In this document: positions 57,801 to 64,000 of the stretch, one piece after another
Layout of the letters: the number at the start of each line of letters is the position of its first letter
How positions within the stretch are numbered: the first letter of the stretch is position 1
Assembly: GCA_903813345.2 (NCBI GenBank)
Contig: CAIIXF020000011.1
Location: 19,327,754 to 19,391,753 of the forward strand
Length of the DNA stretch: 64,000 nt
DNA from: Owenia fusiformis
Lineage: Eukaryota; Annelida; Polychaeta; Sabellida; Oweniidae
Direction: 5' to 3'
Made by a program: the position numbers and the translations under genes
The notes under the pieces: generated by a model
The model's database searches: none
Seen by the model: only the letters and a program-made list of their open reading frames with translations
Told to the model about the DNA's origin: nothing

Positions 57801-60125
57801 AGATCCTCTTTTTAGAAAATAAGCCTAACATTTTTTAAAAAGTGCCAGGGTTGGGCCCTAATCCATAGTTTTTCAGATAGTTGGATTGATATTTTTATCA
57901 TCATGGGTACTTCATTTGAAAGAAAACATATTGTTTTAATAAAAACCACTGTATTTATGCCAAGAAAGTACTCGTGGTGAAAGATATGACCATCTAAAGT
58001 CACTTGCCATACTGCACATGGCCTTTTAAATTCCTATGGTTGTACTGTATTGCGATAGCGCATGAATTTCATACTCCCATAGTTTCGATAGCTCATGAAT
58101 TTCACTTTCCCATGGATGTGATAACTTGTGAATTTCACATTCAAATGGTTGCGATAGCTCATGAATCTTCAATCTATATTTTACAGTGCATGTGTATACA
58201 TGTTCTTTTATTTAGTCTAGATACATTAACAAGATACGGGTTGAATATGTATTTGTTACCTTGATAGATTTATGAATTGAAACAAAACAATATTGACTGA
58301 TGGCCAATTTACATGTGTATTTGATATAAAACTTTAAAGTAAACAATTTTATTTCAGAGAGCAGGTTATGTTTCCTCTTACATTCACAGAGATGCTTGGG
58401 CTTGTGGACATAGAAGTAGAAGTAGGGGGACCTGGAACTCAGGCTCAGGCAGGGGCCATTAGAACTGCTCTCTCTAAAGCATTAGTCAGCTTTGTAGATC
58501 AGCCAATGGCAGAGAAAATGAGACTAGGTGAGTTAAGGGGTGGGGGGGGGGTATGGTAGTCCATGTAGAGGGTATGGACCTCAGGCCCAGGCAGGGGTAT
58601 GGTAGTCCATGTGGAGGGTATGGACCTCAGGCCCTGGCAGGGGTATGGTAGTCCATGTGGAGGGTATGGACCTCAGGCCCTTGCAGGGGTATGGTAGTCC
58701 ATGTGGAGAGTCTGGACCTCAGGCCCTGGCAGGGGTCATTAGCGGGGTATGGTAGTCCATGTAGAGGGTCTGGACCTCGGGAACAAACAGGGGCCACTAG
58801 GAATGCTCTCTCTAAAGCATCCATCTCTCTGTCCACCTAATTTCTCTGGCCATTCGGCCATCTCTTGTTGAAATATTACATTTTTGTCATAAAACATTTG
58901 ATTGAAAATCATTATCATGTGTGTGAGCCAAGCAATTTCTAACTTTCACTGGTGAAGAAGTTAAACGTTTTTATGCACTGAGGTATTGTTCTTGTTCCTC
59001 AGTTATGTTATCTGACATTTGAATGTATGTTATATATTTGGGTTAAACTACTAGAATAAGGTGGAATTGTAAAAAAGTTATCTTGGAACTCCTCTGTCAG
59101 GTTTAGTGTTCAAGATGAGCGATTGTTTACCACATAAGTTTTGTTAGTAAGGGGGCATGTTTAAGAAGTCCAGAAAAATTGATTAGATTCTGACAGTTAA
59201 AATCACAATAAATGAATGTTCTTGTTTTTAGCTGGTCTTCTAAGTCGAGATGTTAGGAGGAAAGAGCGCAAGAAACCTGGTCAGGAAGGAGCCAGAGCTA
59301 AGTTCACATGGTATGAAGTTAAGCAGTTTTTTAAAAATGTTTTTGGCTTTTTAAATTGATAATTTATTGATGATATGTGGTATTATACATATAATGGAAA
59401 CACATATCATATCAACAAAATTGGAGTTTTGGAACAGTTTTCAAAATGGCTGGAAAATTGTAAAGACAATAGTCCTGCAATGACATATGAAAAGTACCTC
59501 CAATACATTTTGAGTTTTTGCCAAATAAACGTATGACAACTTGTATAAAAAAAAAATTGCCATCATTTTCGAGATTTTTTGACCAAATTGATTTCATAAG
59601 AACATTATTTGCAGTAAGACCATAATTCATAGCAATTTTGTAAGTTCAAGCGAAAATACTAATATGGCTGCCATTTTTAGGTTAGGGCCTATACGAAACT
59701 TTTATTTCCATACAAAGCACATTTATATAAACAATAGTAGAGTCTTGGTATTTGAGTTATTGCTCAGACGGACAGAGGGTTTTTATATTGCCTAAATCCC
59801 TGAATAAATATTCCTAGAGACTCCCGAATAGGACTGAACAAATGTAAAGTATCAGATTCTAGAAAAAATCAATGTGCAGTATTCTATTGAATTTATTGTT
59901 CACAGGTTTGGTTGTATGACTTTTTTAAGTGAATGATATTTGTCGATATATTTATGACTGTCAATGTTGTGCCATGAACAGTATGAACAATTAAAAACAC
60001 ATGTCTCAAGTATTACTGATAGATACAAGTATGCCATTAGTTCGTTTATTTTTGAAAAATTCATTTGTATTTAATAACAGTGACATATAAGACATATTGT
60101 TTTTACTTCCAGGAAGAAGAGATGA
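30801..60125 (+). CDS. MRPS9: Small mitochondrial ribosomal subunit protein uS9m
   Basis: Twelve coding exons: 30801-30902, 33673-33802, 34614-34717, 35030-35089, 36307-36417, 38853-38938, 44875-44950, 56707-56832, 57088-57236, 58358-58527, 59232-59310 and 60113-60125. Phases agree at every join and give 401 residues; the human protein has 396. The ATG has a strong context (AAAGATGG). The N-terminus [21 protein letters not shown] is a plausible import signal. The family block [16 protein letters not shown] is in exon 3, [11 protein letters not shown] with [12 protein letters not shown] in exon 5, and the uS9 core in exons 9-11: [51 protein letters not shown] and [18 protein letters not shown]. 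The KKR tail, which in uS9 reaches the P-site tRNA, is alone in the last exon. Intron 2 appears to use a GC donor (ATG|GCAAGT). Intron 7 contains an antisense gene. Confidence 0.96.
31411..32016. mobile_element. Fold-back element with about 90-bp inverted arms in MRPS9 intron 1
   Basis: GGACGGTTGACTCCCAGAATGCAACAT at the left is inverted at the right as GTTGCATTCTGGGAGCCAATCCTCCGT. Inner blocks GGGGCGGGGTCAAAATATC / GATATTTTGACCCTGCCCC and CATATGGAGACGAAAGTA / TACTTTCGTCTCCATATG are also paired. The right arm carries about 70 extra bp. No protein frame. Confidence 0.75.
32255..32850 (+). repeat. Dispersed repeat, shorter copy (related to 21170-22072)
   Basis: Same order of blocks as the intergenic copy: an AGCATATTCCTTA block, then GAACATTTTGAATCCGCCATTTG, GGGCCAATCAGGAGG, CAAATTTACATTA and CTCTGGGGTTTCTCC. 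It lies in MRPS9 intron 1. Confidence 0.5.
33434..33602. mobile_element. Short fold-back MITE in MRPS9 intron 1
   Basis: The arms ATATAGACCACAGAGCAGGG...GGTCTCGGCACAAA and TTTGTGCCGAGACC...CCCTGCTCTTTGGTCTATAT are nearly perfect inverses of about 65 bp around a loop of some 40 bp. It ends 70 bp before exon 2. Confidence 0.8.
34362..34491. mobile_element. Short fold-back MITE in MRPS9 intron 2
   Basis: CAATTATAGACCTCTCCA...GTCAAAATTATATCCC is inverted as GGGATATAATTTTGAC...TGGAGAGGTCAATAATTG around a short loop with a CTCGACCTACGGTCTCGG centre. Confidence 0.8.
35147..35322. mobile_element. MITE family CAGGCCCGTAGCCAG, copy 3, in MRPS9 intron 4
   Basis: CAGGACTGTAGCCAG at the left and CTGGCTACTGGCCTG at the right. 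The middle has TTCTGAGCACTTTTTGGCCAAA as in copy 2 and TGAACCCCCCTTGGCAAA as in copy 1, so it bridges the two forms of the family. Confidence 0.75.
36680..36990 (-). repeat. TTATTATCCCACTG / GGAC-tail repeat, inverted fragment, MRPS9 intron 5
   Basis: TTTATTATCCCACTGAATG...GGGATATAGAGAAGCCATCTGTCC is the inverse of the tail of the repeat at 29100-29612. A diverged body with GATGGCATC and AAAATGGGAGCCATTTG follows. Confidence 0.65.
38537..38717. mobile_element. MITE family 'CAGTAAAACCTGT' in MRPS9 intron 5, with TA flanks
   Basis: CAGTAAAACCTATATATAGTG at the left and GACAGGTTTTATTG at the right, each bordered by TA. A TA target would fit a Tc1/mariner-type source. The middle keeps the TGTTCACT blocks. 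Confidence 0.75.
39101..39770 (-). repeat. TTATTATCCCAT / GGAC-tail repeat, inverted copy, MRPS9 intron 6
   Basis: Begins TTATTATCCCATCGAACGAAGTTCGTAGG, carries GGTCCGTCTGTCCGTCC, and then three units with CAAAATGGCCAC or TGGTGGCC and CTCGAAAAGTAGTGGAGCGATTTTG. Same plan as 29100-29612 in reverse, with a different unit sequence. Confidence 0.65.
40484..44853. mobile_element. Large imperfect inverted repeat (4.4 kb) in MRPS9 intron 6
   Basis: The outer ends AGTGCAGTCAGAATGAG (40484) and CTCATTCTGACTGCACT (to 44853) are exact inverses, and the two arms can be followed inward for about 1.5 kb to a loop near 42010-42110. Paired landmarks are CCCATGGGCTATAATTTGG, GGTTGCCATGG, CATTGGATGGATGCTATAACT and GAACAATTCAACTTTGGATTTTA. 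The right arm is longer, with extra sequence at about 42250-43040. Each arm holds several about 150-bp tandem units with ATGGATGCTATAACTTTTGAAATAAG. I find no transposase frame; short frames at 43280-43756 match nothing I know. Confidence 0.85.
45214..45350. mobile_element. Short fold-back MITE, start of MRPS9 intron 7
   Basis: GTTATTCAATGATTCGAGTGAAATACAG...GAATATTC and its inverse GAATATTTTCTGTATTTCACGAGAAATCACTGAATAAC. A separate tight hairpin, GCGTTGGGATAC...GTATCCCAACGC, lies at 45740-45769. Confidence 0.75.
46060..46935. repeat. 69-bp minisatellite in MRPS9 intron 7
   Basis: Nine to ten nearly identical units, each with GGTACATATRAAGCTGTACATG, GATCACATTATTGATGATAC and CAGTAAAACACATG, at about 46126-46745. 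Degraded units lie on both sides. The period is a multiple of three, so both strands show long open frames; neither looks like a protein gene. Confidence 0.92.
47675..47909. mobile_element. hAT-like MITE, copy 2, in the 3' flank of the nested gene
   Basis: CATCCTCC at the left and GGAGGATG at the right. ATACCATG (or AATACCATG) is repeated on both sides. The inside, from GGGCTTCAAAATC to AAGAAGGAGGTAC, is the inverse of copy 1 at 30001-30250. It starts 37 bp beyond the stop codon of the nested gene and so is probably in its 3' UTR. Confidence 0.85.
47946..51654 (-). CDS. Unrecognised single-pass membrane protein with repeat-rich tail and ITAM-like C-terminus
   Basis: Two coding exons, 51654-51494 and 50076-47946, join in phase 2 and give 763 residues. 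An in-frame TAA lies ten codons before the ATG, and an acceptor at about 51689 suggests a noncoding exon further upstream. There is no cleavable signal; residues 1-20 carry two N-glycosylation sites (NLT, NIT). A glycine-rich membrane span (about 21-48, GGVTGG) is followed by CRRIRRR, so the tail should be cytoplasmic. Next come SYEEI (Y74), a typical Src-family SH2 ligand; six 14-residue units like [14 protein letters not shown] (middle of the protein); a basic stretch; and six 19-residue units like [19 protein letters not shown]. The C-terminus has YERL (Y741), twelve residues, then YERL (Y757), three residues before the end. Family unknown; signalling through phosphotyrosine is inference. 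The gene is antisense within MRPS9 intron 7. Confidence 0.8.
52000..52113. mobile_element. Short fold-back MITE upstream of the nested gene
   Basis: TATGTCACTATCGTGGCA...GCCCTCGG is inverted as CGGGC...TGCCACGATAGTGACATA around a loop of about 40 bp. It lies about 350 bp upstream of the nested gene's ATG, so it may affect that promoter. Confidence 0.8.
52114..56706. other. MRPS9 intron 7, 3' part: no gene seen
   Basis: AT-rich intron holding one MITE (53680-53944) and a short degenerate array of CCGCCAAATTAAGTAGC-like units at 56380-56580, similar to 37780-37970. Promoter or noncoding first exon sequence for the nested gene may lie near 51690-52000. Open frames here have no splice support or family match. 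Confidence 0.55.
53680..53944. mobile_element. MITE with about 24-bp TIRs in MRPS9 intron 7
   Basis: TTTATCCTATACCAAGTAGAG at the left and CTCTACTTGGCATAGGATAAA at the right. The inside has short GAAGATATGCACC and GGAGATATG repeats. No coding capacity. Confidence 0.8.
57298..58033. mobile_element. Inverted-repeat element, about 180-bp arms, MRPS9 intron 9
   Basis: Left arm CAATTCAAAAGACCACGTG...GCAGTATGGCAAGT and right arm ACTTGCCATACTGCACATGG...TTTTAAATTC pair over about 180 bp, including AGTGGTTTTTATCAAAACAATATG with its inverse and ATGATGATAAAAATATCAAT with its inverse. The loop is about 370 bp. No protein frame. Confidence 0.82.
58548..58835 (+). repeat. About 47-bp minisatellite derived from MRPS9 exon 10, in intron 10
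   Basis: Five units like GGTATGGTAGTCCATGTGG...GGACCTCAGGCCCTGGCAGGG start about 20 bp after the exon 10 donor. The last unit runs into CAGGGGCCACTAGGAATGC then TCTCTCTAAAGCAT. Exon 10 itself has GGACCTGGAACTCAGGC, then TCAGGCAGGGGCCATTAGAA, then CTGCTCTCTCTAAAGCAT. The array is therefore a diverged, partly multiplied copy of the exon's 3' half. Confidence 0.8.
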
Positions 60126-60240
60126 TGCCCTTTTATGGAATTATGCCATATATGGAATGTTATCATCAATTCATCTTTACAAGGCGGTCTCACATCAAAA
60201 ACTCACTGATAGTGCATCAAAATAAATAAATAAATGATGG
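60126..60240 (+). terminator. MRPS9 3' UTR and poly(A) signal
   Basis: After the TGA at 60123-60125, overlapping AATAAA signals (AATAAATAAATAAATG) occur at 60221-60234, about 100 bp downstream. The 3' end should fall shortly after, near 60250. Confidence 0.65.
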
Positions 60241-61734
60241 GAACTGAACTAAATGGAACACTGCAATCATTTTACATATGACAAATTTTACAAGCACAAT
60301 TATTTGGGAAAATTGAAATATATCATTAATTATGATATTCAGTTTAGAAACCAGTTAATATAAATAGTGTTCAGCATATTTATTTATTTGAATATCCTGA
60401 TGGAAAAAATAATTTTGAATTGTTTCGTACACTACTTGTAAAAGTCTACGTTTGCTATTCTATCGATGCTGCTATGCTTAATTGCTATTCCAAATAGATG
60501 CACATTGTTTAGCAATAGTAGTGGGCTGTAAAAAAAAAAAGAAAATATACAATATGCAATTTTTATTTGTTTTATTTGTTAATGTTAATGTTTATATCTG
60601 ACATATTTCATTGGACAGATAAGTGTCTTGTTTCCAAAGGTATAGTAAGCATGCATATATATGTCGTGTCTATGTATCCAGTACATGGGATACATTCATT
60701 TATTTTGGGGTATCTTTAAGTTATTATAGAGTATATACATTTTTTTCTTTCTGTATTATATATATGTATACATTATTTTATGAATTTGCTTTCTTTGACA
60801 AATGGTTATCTCAATGTTTTAACAATCTTAGAAAAATTTCATGAAAAAACAGGGCCAATTATGGGAAGAAATGACCAGGCCACTAAACGCTAAAAACTAA
60901 AACAGGATTTGTGGAATGTAAAATCTTTAAATTGTTTCTTTAGAATATTTTTGGCTCGTAGCTTCGTACCATTCCTTGTCATGAATATTTTCTAAAAATC
61001 CTCAAAGTGAAAAGTTTATTTCATGAAAACTAAAGATTTTTCTTGCAGTAAATGTATCGGTCTTCGATGAATTTTGATTTATCATTTGGTAGAAGTTTAA
61101 AAACATTTTTGCACTTTGAATCATAGGTAACTTCAGCAATTTATAAGGTATCACAGATCTGGTATTAGAGAGATTTCGCACATAAGTGAAAGTACAACTT
61201 GTACGTATACGTATAGTTTAAAGGGTCATGTCGAACTATTATATTTACTAAAATCAATTTTAAATTGTACTTAATGGAACATAACTATTCCCGTTATAGA
61301 AAAGCTCCATCAACTAGAGACTGTGAATGCACTGTCATCTGCACGTGTAGATTATGCACATTATAATTAAATGCTTGCTTCCGTGTCCTTGTTGTAGTGT
61401 ATTATAAACACGATCCTTTAAAGTGAGTCATGATTCTTTAAAGTGAGTCATTACATAAACAAGTTGATTATTTCAATGTTTTCATGATCAGTATAAGTTC
61501 AACGAACTTACAAAACGGTATATTTACGTAGATGATAACGTATACAGTTGGATCTCCGTATAAAGATTTGCCTACATGTGTGTGGAACAATTGACCGCAA
61601 GCATTTTTGAAATTAATTGGCTGAGTGGGAACAGTATCCAATCAAACACTTTAACCATCAATTTGAAACACCAATCAAACCAGTAGGTTCTAGCAATTCC
61701 TGGAAACGACCCATTCAGTAGCTCAACATATGAC

Positions 61735-61950
61735 ATACAGGGTGTTTCATAACGAGCATCTCCAAAAGTCAATTTGAGAAGATAACATATGTACTATATA
61801 TGAGCCTATTTTATTCTAGACAAACACATTTGGATCAACTAAACATGCTACAATTCAAGAAAGTACAAATGGCATCCCTTTGACCTGTATTTATTACAGT
61901 CTGAGAAGATCTTTCCTGACTAAAAGCCCACATTATGAAACACCTTGTAC
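61735..61950. mobile_element. MITE with TACAGGGTGTTTCATAA termini
   Basis: TACAGGGTGTTTCATAACGAG at the left is matched by the inverse CATTATGAAACACCTTGTAC at the right, over about 17 bp with few mismatches. A block at 47250-47330 (GGGTGTCCCAAAAATGG...CACCCTGAACTGG) may be a distant relative. Confidence 0.75.
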
Positions 61951-63187
61951 ATTTACCTATAAGTATAAGTATACGTTATAAGTTGTACTTGCGAAATCTC
62001 TCTATTGATACCATAAGGAATACATTGCAAGGTCAAGTGTACCCTACATGTTGCTTGAAATTTTGTCGCCTAGATCTGATTCTGAAAATGTTTTACTGCA
62101 GTTACCCAGATGCGAGTAGGTAGTTGCCAGTTTCACCACCAGCTGGCTGATTCGGGTTAATTTACATGGCAGGTATATATATATATATAAGAAAGTTACC
62201 TTAAACTTGAATATTATCAGTTTTAGTCGATCAATTTTCATATAATCCTTATATGTCTGATAATTATACAATCAAAAATATGTCCAGTGAAAGAGAATAT
62301 TAACTGCCAAACACAAGAAAAGAGATTTCGCTTTTGTAAGAATCTCCCCAACCCTGAAGTCACATTTTCAAAGTACATTAAAATTTTCAAACCACATTTC
62401 TAGATGCAATTTTACATGTAGACTTCAAATATATCCGTTAAACTGAATTTTGAATATTTAATGAAGTAAATCAAGATTATTTCTACTCGCATCTGGTATA
62501 TTGCATTATTGTACACAATAGGTAGATAATTGAACAAAACTGCAATGTTGGACATAATACACATTAATGTGTTATGTTTTATTGAGCTTTGATTGCATTT
62601 TCCATTAAATGTATCAATTCTTGTATATTGAAAATAGTTTTATGGAATGTATAATTCTGTGTCGCATTAAGACAATTCTGATAAGCTTTAAGACAGTGGT
62701 ACAATATGAATACACTGAGGGGTAAATGCTAAAAATTGAAACCTCCACTATGTTAGGGTTTTATTTAGCTTCTTTACACATTTCCTTTGAATTGGATATA
62801 TAAATATCGTTCCCATTAAAACTTAAATTAATAAGCCAAACAGTGATAAATATCACAAGACCCTAAGAATAGCACTTTCAAAGTGTGATAAAAATACAAT
62901 GTGATAATAAAATTTTAACTTTAATTTAAAAATTTTCCAAACTGGATTTATCAACCCAGAATGTTTGTTAATCCCCAGGTGCTTTTGGATAAATTCCAGC
63001 CACTAGAATGTGAATAAATTCACATTGAATGTTCACATTCAGGCATAACTCTCAAAAACCATGGTATAAAATGTGAAACCCTTGGAGATTTATTAAGTTT
63101 TTGAATAGCAAATCACCTCGAATTAAATACAGGCCATTCTAAAATTCATAAAATCCTAGCTACATGGGATTTATCTCTATAACAATT

Positions 63188-63328
63188 TTATTATGTCACC
63201 ACCAGAACTGGGGAATTATTGTTAGTCTCCAACTTTTTGTGGATGGTGTTCGGGCCTCGATGTCTGTAACAAATTCTTACAACTTCCAATTACTGGTGGT
63301 GACATTTTGTCATGTTAATGCCTTGTGC
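63188..63328 (-). mobile_element. MITE, ACAAGGCATT family, copy 4 (inverted)
   Basis: TTATGTCACCACCAGAACTGG at the left, and TACTGGTGGTGACATTTTG then CATGTTAATGCCTTGT at the right, read as the reverse of the copies at 5152, 6348 and 14760. The clean TGTCACCACCAG / CTGGTGGTGACA pair gives the best view of the inner terminus. Confidence 0.75.
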
Positions 63329-63799
63329 ATAATTGTGTTAACTACCCATTAGAGATCCAATAGTTCTCCTTCATAATACTATTAATGCAACACAACATAG
63401 TAAACAATATTTAAAAAATATTCACATGTTATCGAATAGAGAAACCTAAGGCAATGTTGCCATCTGTTGACCATTAGTGAATGTGATTTGAAGAACAATA
63501 AAATGTCACATTTCATATATTTCATGATAATTCAAACTAATACTGAAAGGTTCTTTAAAACTACACTTTCTCATAAATTCCCATCTAAAAATATATTTAG
63601 TTATATTTACTTTAGTAGATAATGTAATACTTCAAGGTACTACATTGCAACATGCTCCCTATGACATAATACATTATAAAATATATAACATAACTGTCTT
63701 GGACTAAAATTGAAGGGAACACTACACAATATTTTATCTATATGTATTATAACTGAATCATATCTAAGTAACAATAGAAAAATAACATTTCACTGAAGC

Positions 63800-64000
63800 T
63801 GTAACACAGTCATTTGTAGCTGTACCCCATGAAATTGTAGCTGCACAACACAACTGTCACATACTGCACCACAATACATTGCAGCTGTATGAAACTATAT
63901 TCAGAAGCTGTCCTTATTTTGCAGCAACACCACAACATATTATAGCTGTTAAATACACTAAAATGTAGTGCACCACTGTATATTACAGCTGTAACACATT
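63800..64000. repeat. Degenerate tandem repeat running off the right edge
   Basis: Irregular units with GTAGCTGTA or CAGCTGTAACACA-like cores, spaced roughly 25-45 bp, for example TGTAGCTGTACCCC, TGCAGCTGTATGAA, TATAGCTGTTAAAT and TACAGCTGTAACAC. The array is cut by the end of the window. Confidence 0.5.

Larger units (their letters stand above)
60250..64000. other. Region downstream of MRPS9: no gene seen
   Basis: AT-rich sequence with an A run at 60530, two MITEs (61735-61950 and 63188-63328), a short (TA)n run at 62172-62188 and a degenerate tandem repeat at the right edge. All open frames are short and match nothing I know. Confidence 0.6.

Noticed and set aside
60529-60541. A run as the mark of a processed pseudogene or retrocopy
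   Set aside because: No coding sequence precedes it except the spliced MRPS9 gene, whose own poly(A) signal is 300 bp earlier.

Overview
The window is nuclear DNA from an animal, most likely a mollusc and possibly a bivalve. The genes are split by large GT-AG introns, the DNA is AT-rich, and the introns are crowded with short inverted-repeat elements and minisatellites. The protein families are plain animal ones; the mollusc assignment rests on the general look of the repeats and proteins and is an inference.

Three conserved genes and one unrecognised gene can be modelled from splice sites and reading phase. (1) LATS/Warts, the Hippo-pathway kinase, lies on the minus strand. Coding exons sit at 17895-17533, 4830-4695, 4270-1916 and 931-734, and the end of the kinase domain lies beyond position 1. 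Its 12.7-kb first coding intron holds a broken Ty3/gypsy-like fossil (7398-10513). (2) NDUFAF4, a complex I assembly factor, lies on the minus strand in three exons (30489-30333, 24270-24173, 23689-23348). Its second intron is clean, while its first carries a 5'-truncated LINE that was itself split by a repeat-bearing insertion. (3) MRPS9 (uS9m), a small mitoribosomal subunit protein, lies on the plus strand in 12 coding exons from 30801 to 60125, giving 401 residues. NDUFAF4 and MRPS9 are head to head with 311 bp between start codons, so they probably share a bidirectional promoter that would co-express two mitochondrial respiratory functions. (4) Inside MRPS9 intron 7, antisense to it, lies a two-exon gene for a 763-residue single-pass membrane protein (51654-47946). 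It has a YEEI motif just inside the membrane, two repeat blocks, and a C-terminal pair of YxxL motifs spaced like an ITAM. I do not recognise its family.

Layout: 1-18.8 kb LATS; 18.85-23.35 kb intergenic with dispersed repeats; 23.35-30.5 kb NDUFAF4; 30.5-30.8 kb shared promoter; 30.8-60.25 kb MRPS9 with the nested gene at 47.9-51.7 kb; 60.25-64 kb no gene seen.

The most unusual DNA features are: a minisatellite beside the LATS exon 3 donor whose units repeat the donor's own intronic sequence; a minisatellite in MRPS9 intron 10 built from pieces of exon 10; a 4.4-kb imperfect inverted repeat ending 21 bp before MRPS9 exon 7; two copies of a hAT-like MITE with clear target duplications; and several shared MITE families. 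All coordinates were read by eye, so repeat boundaries may be off by a few bases.
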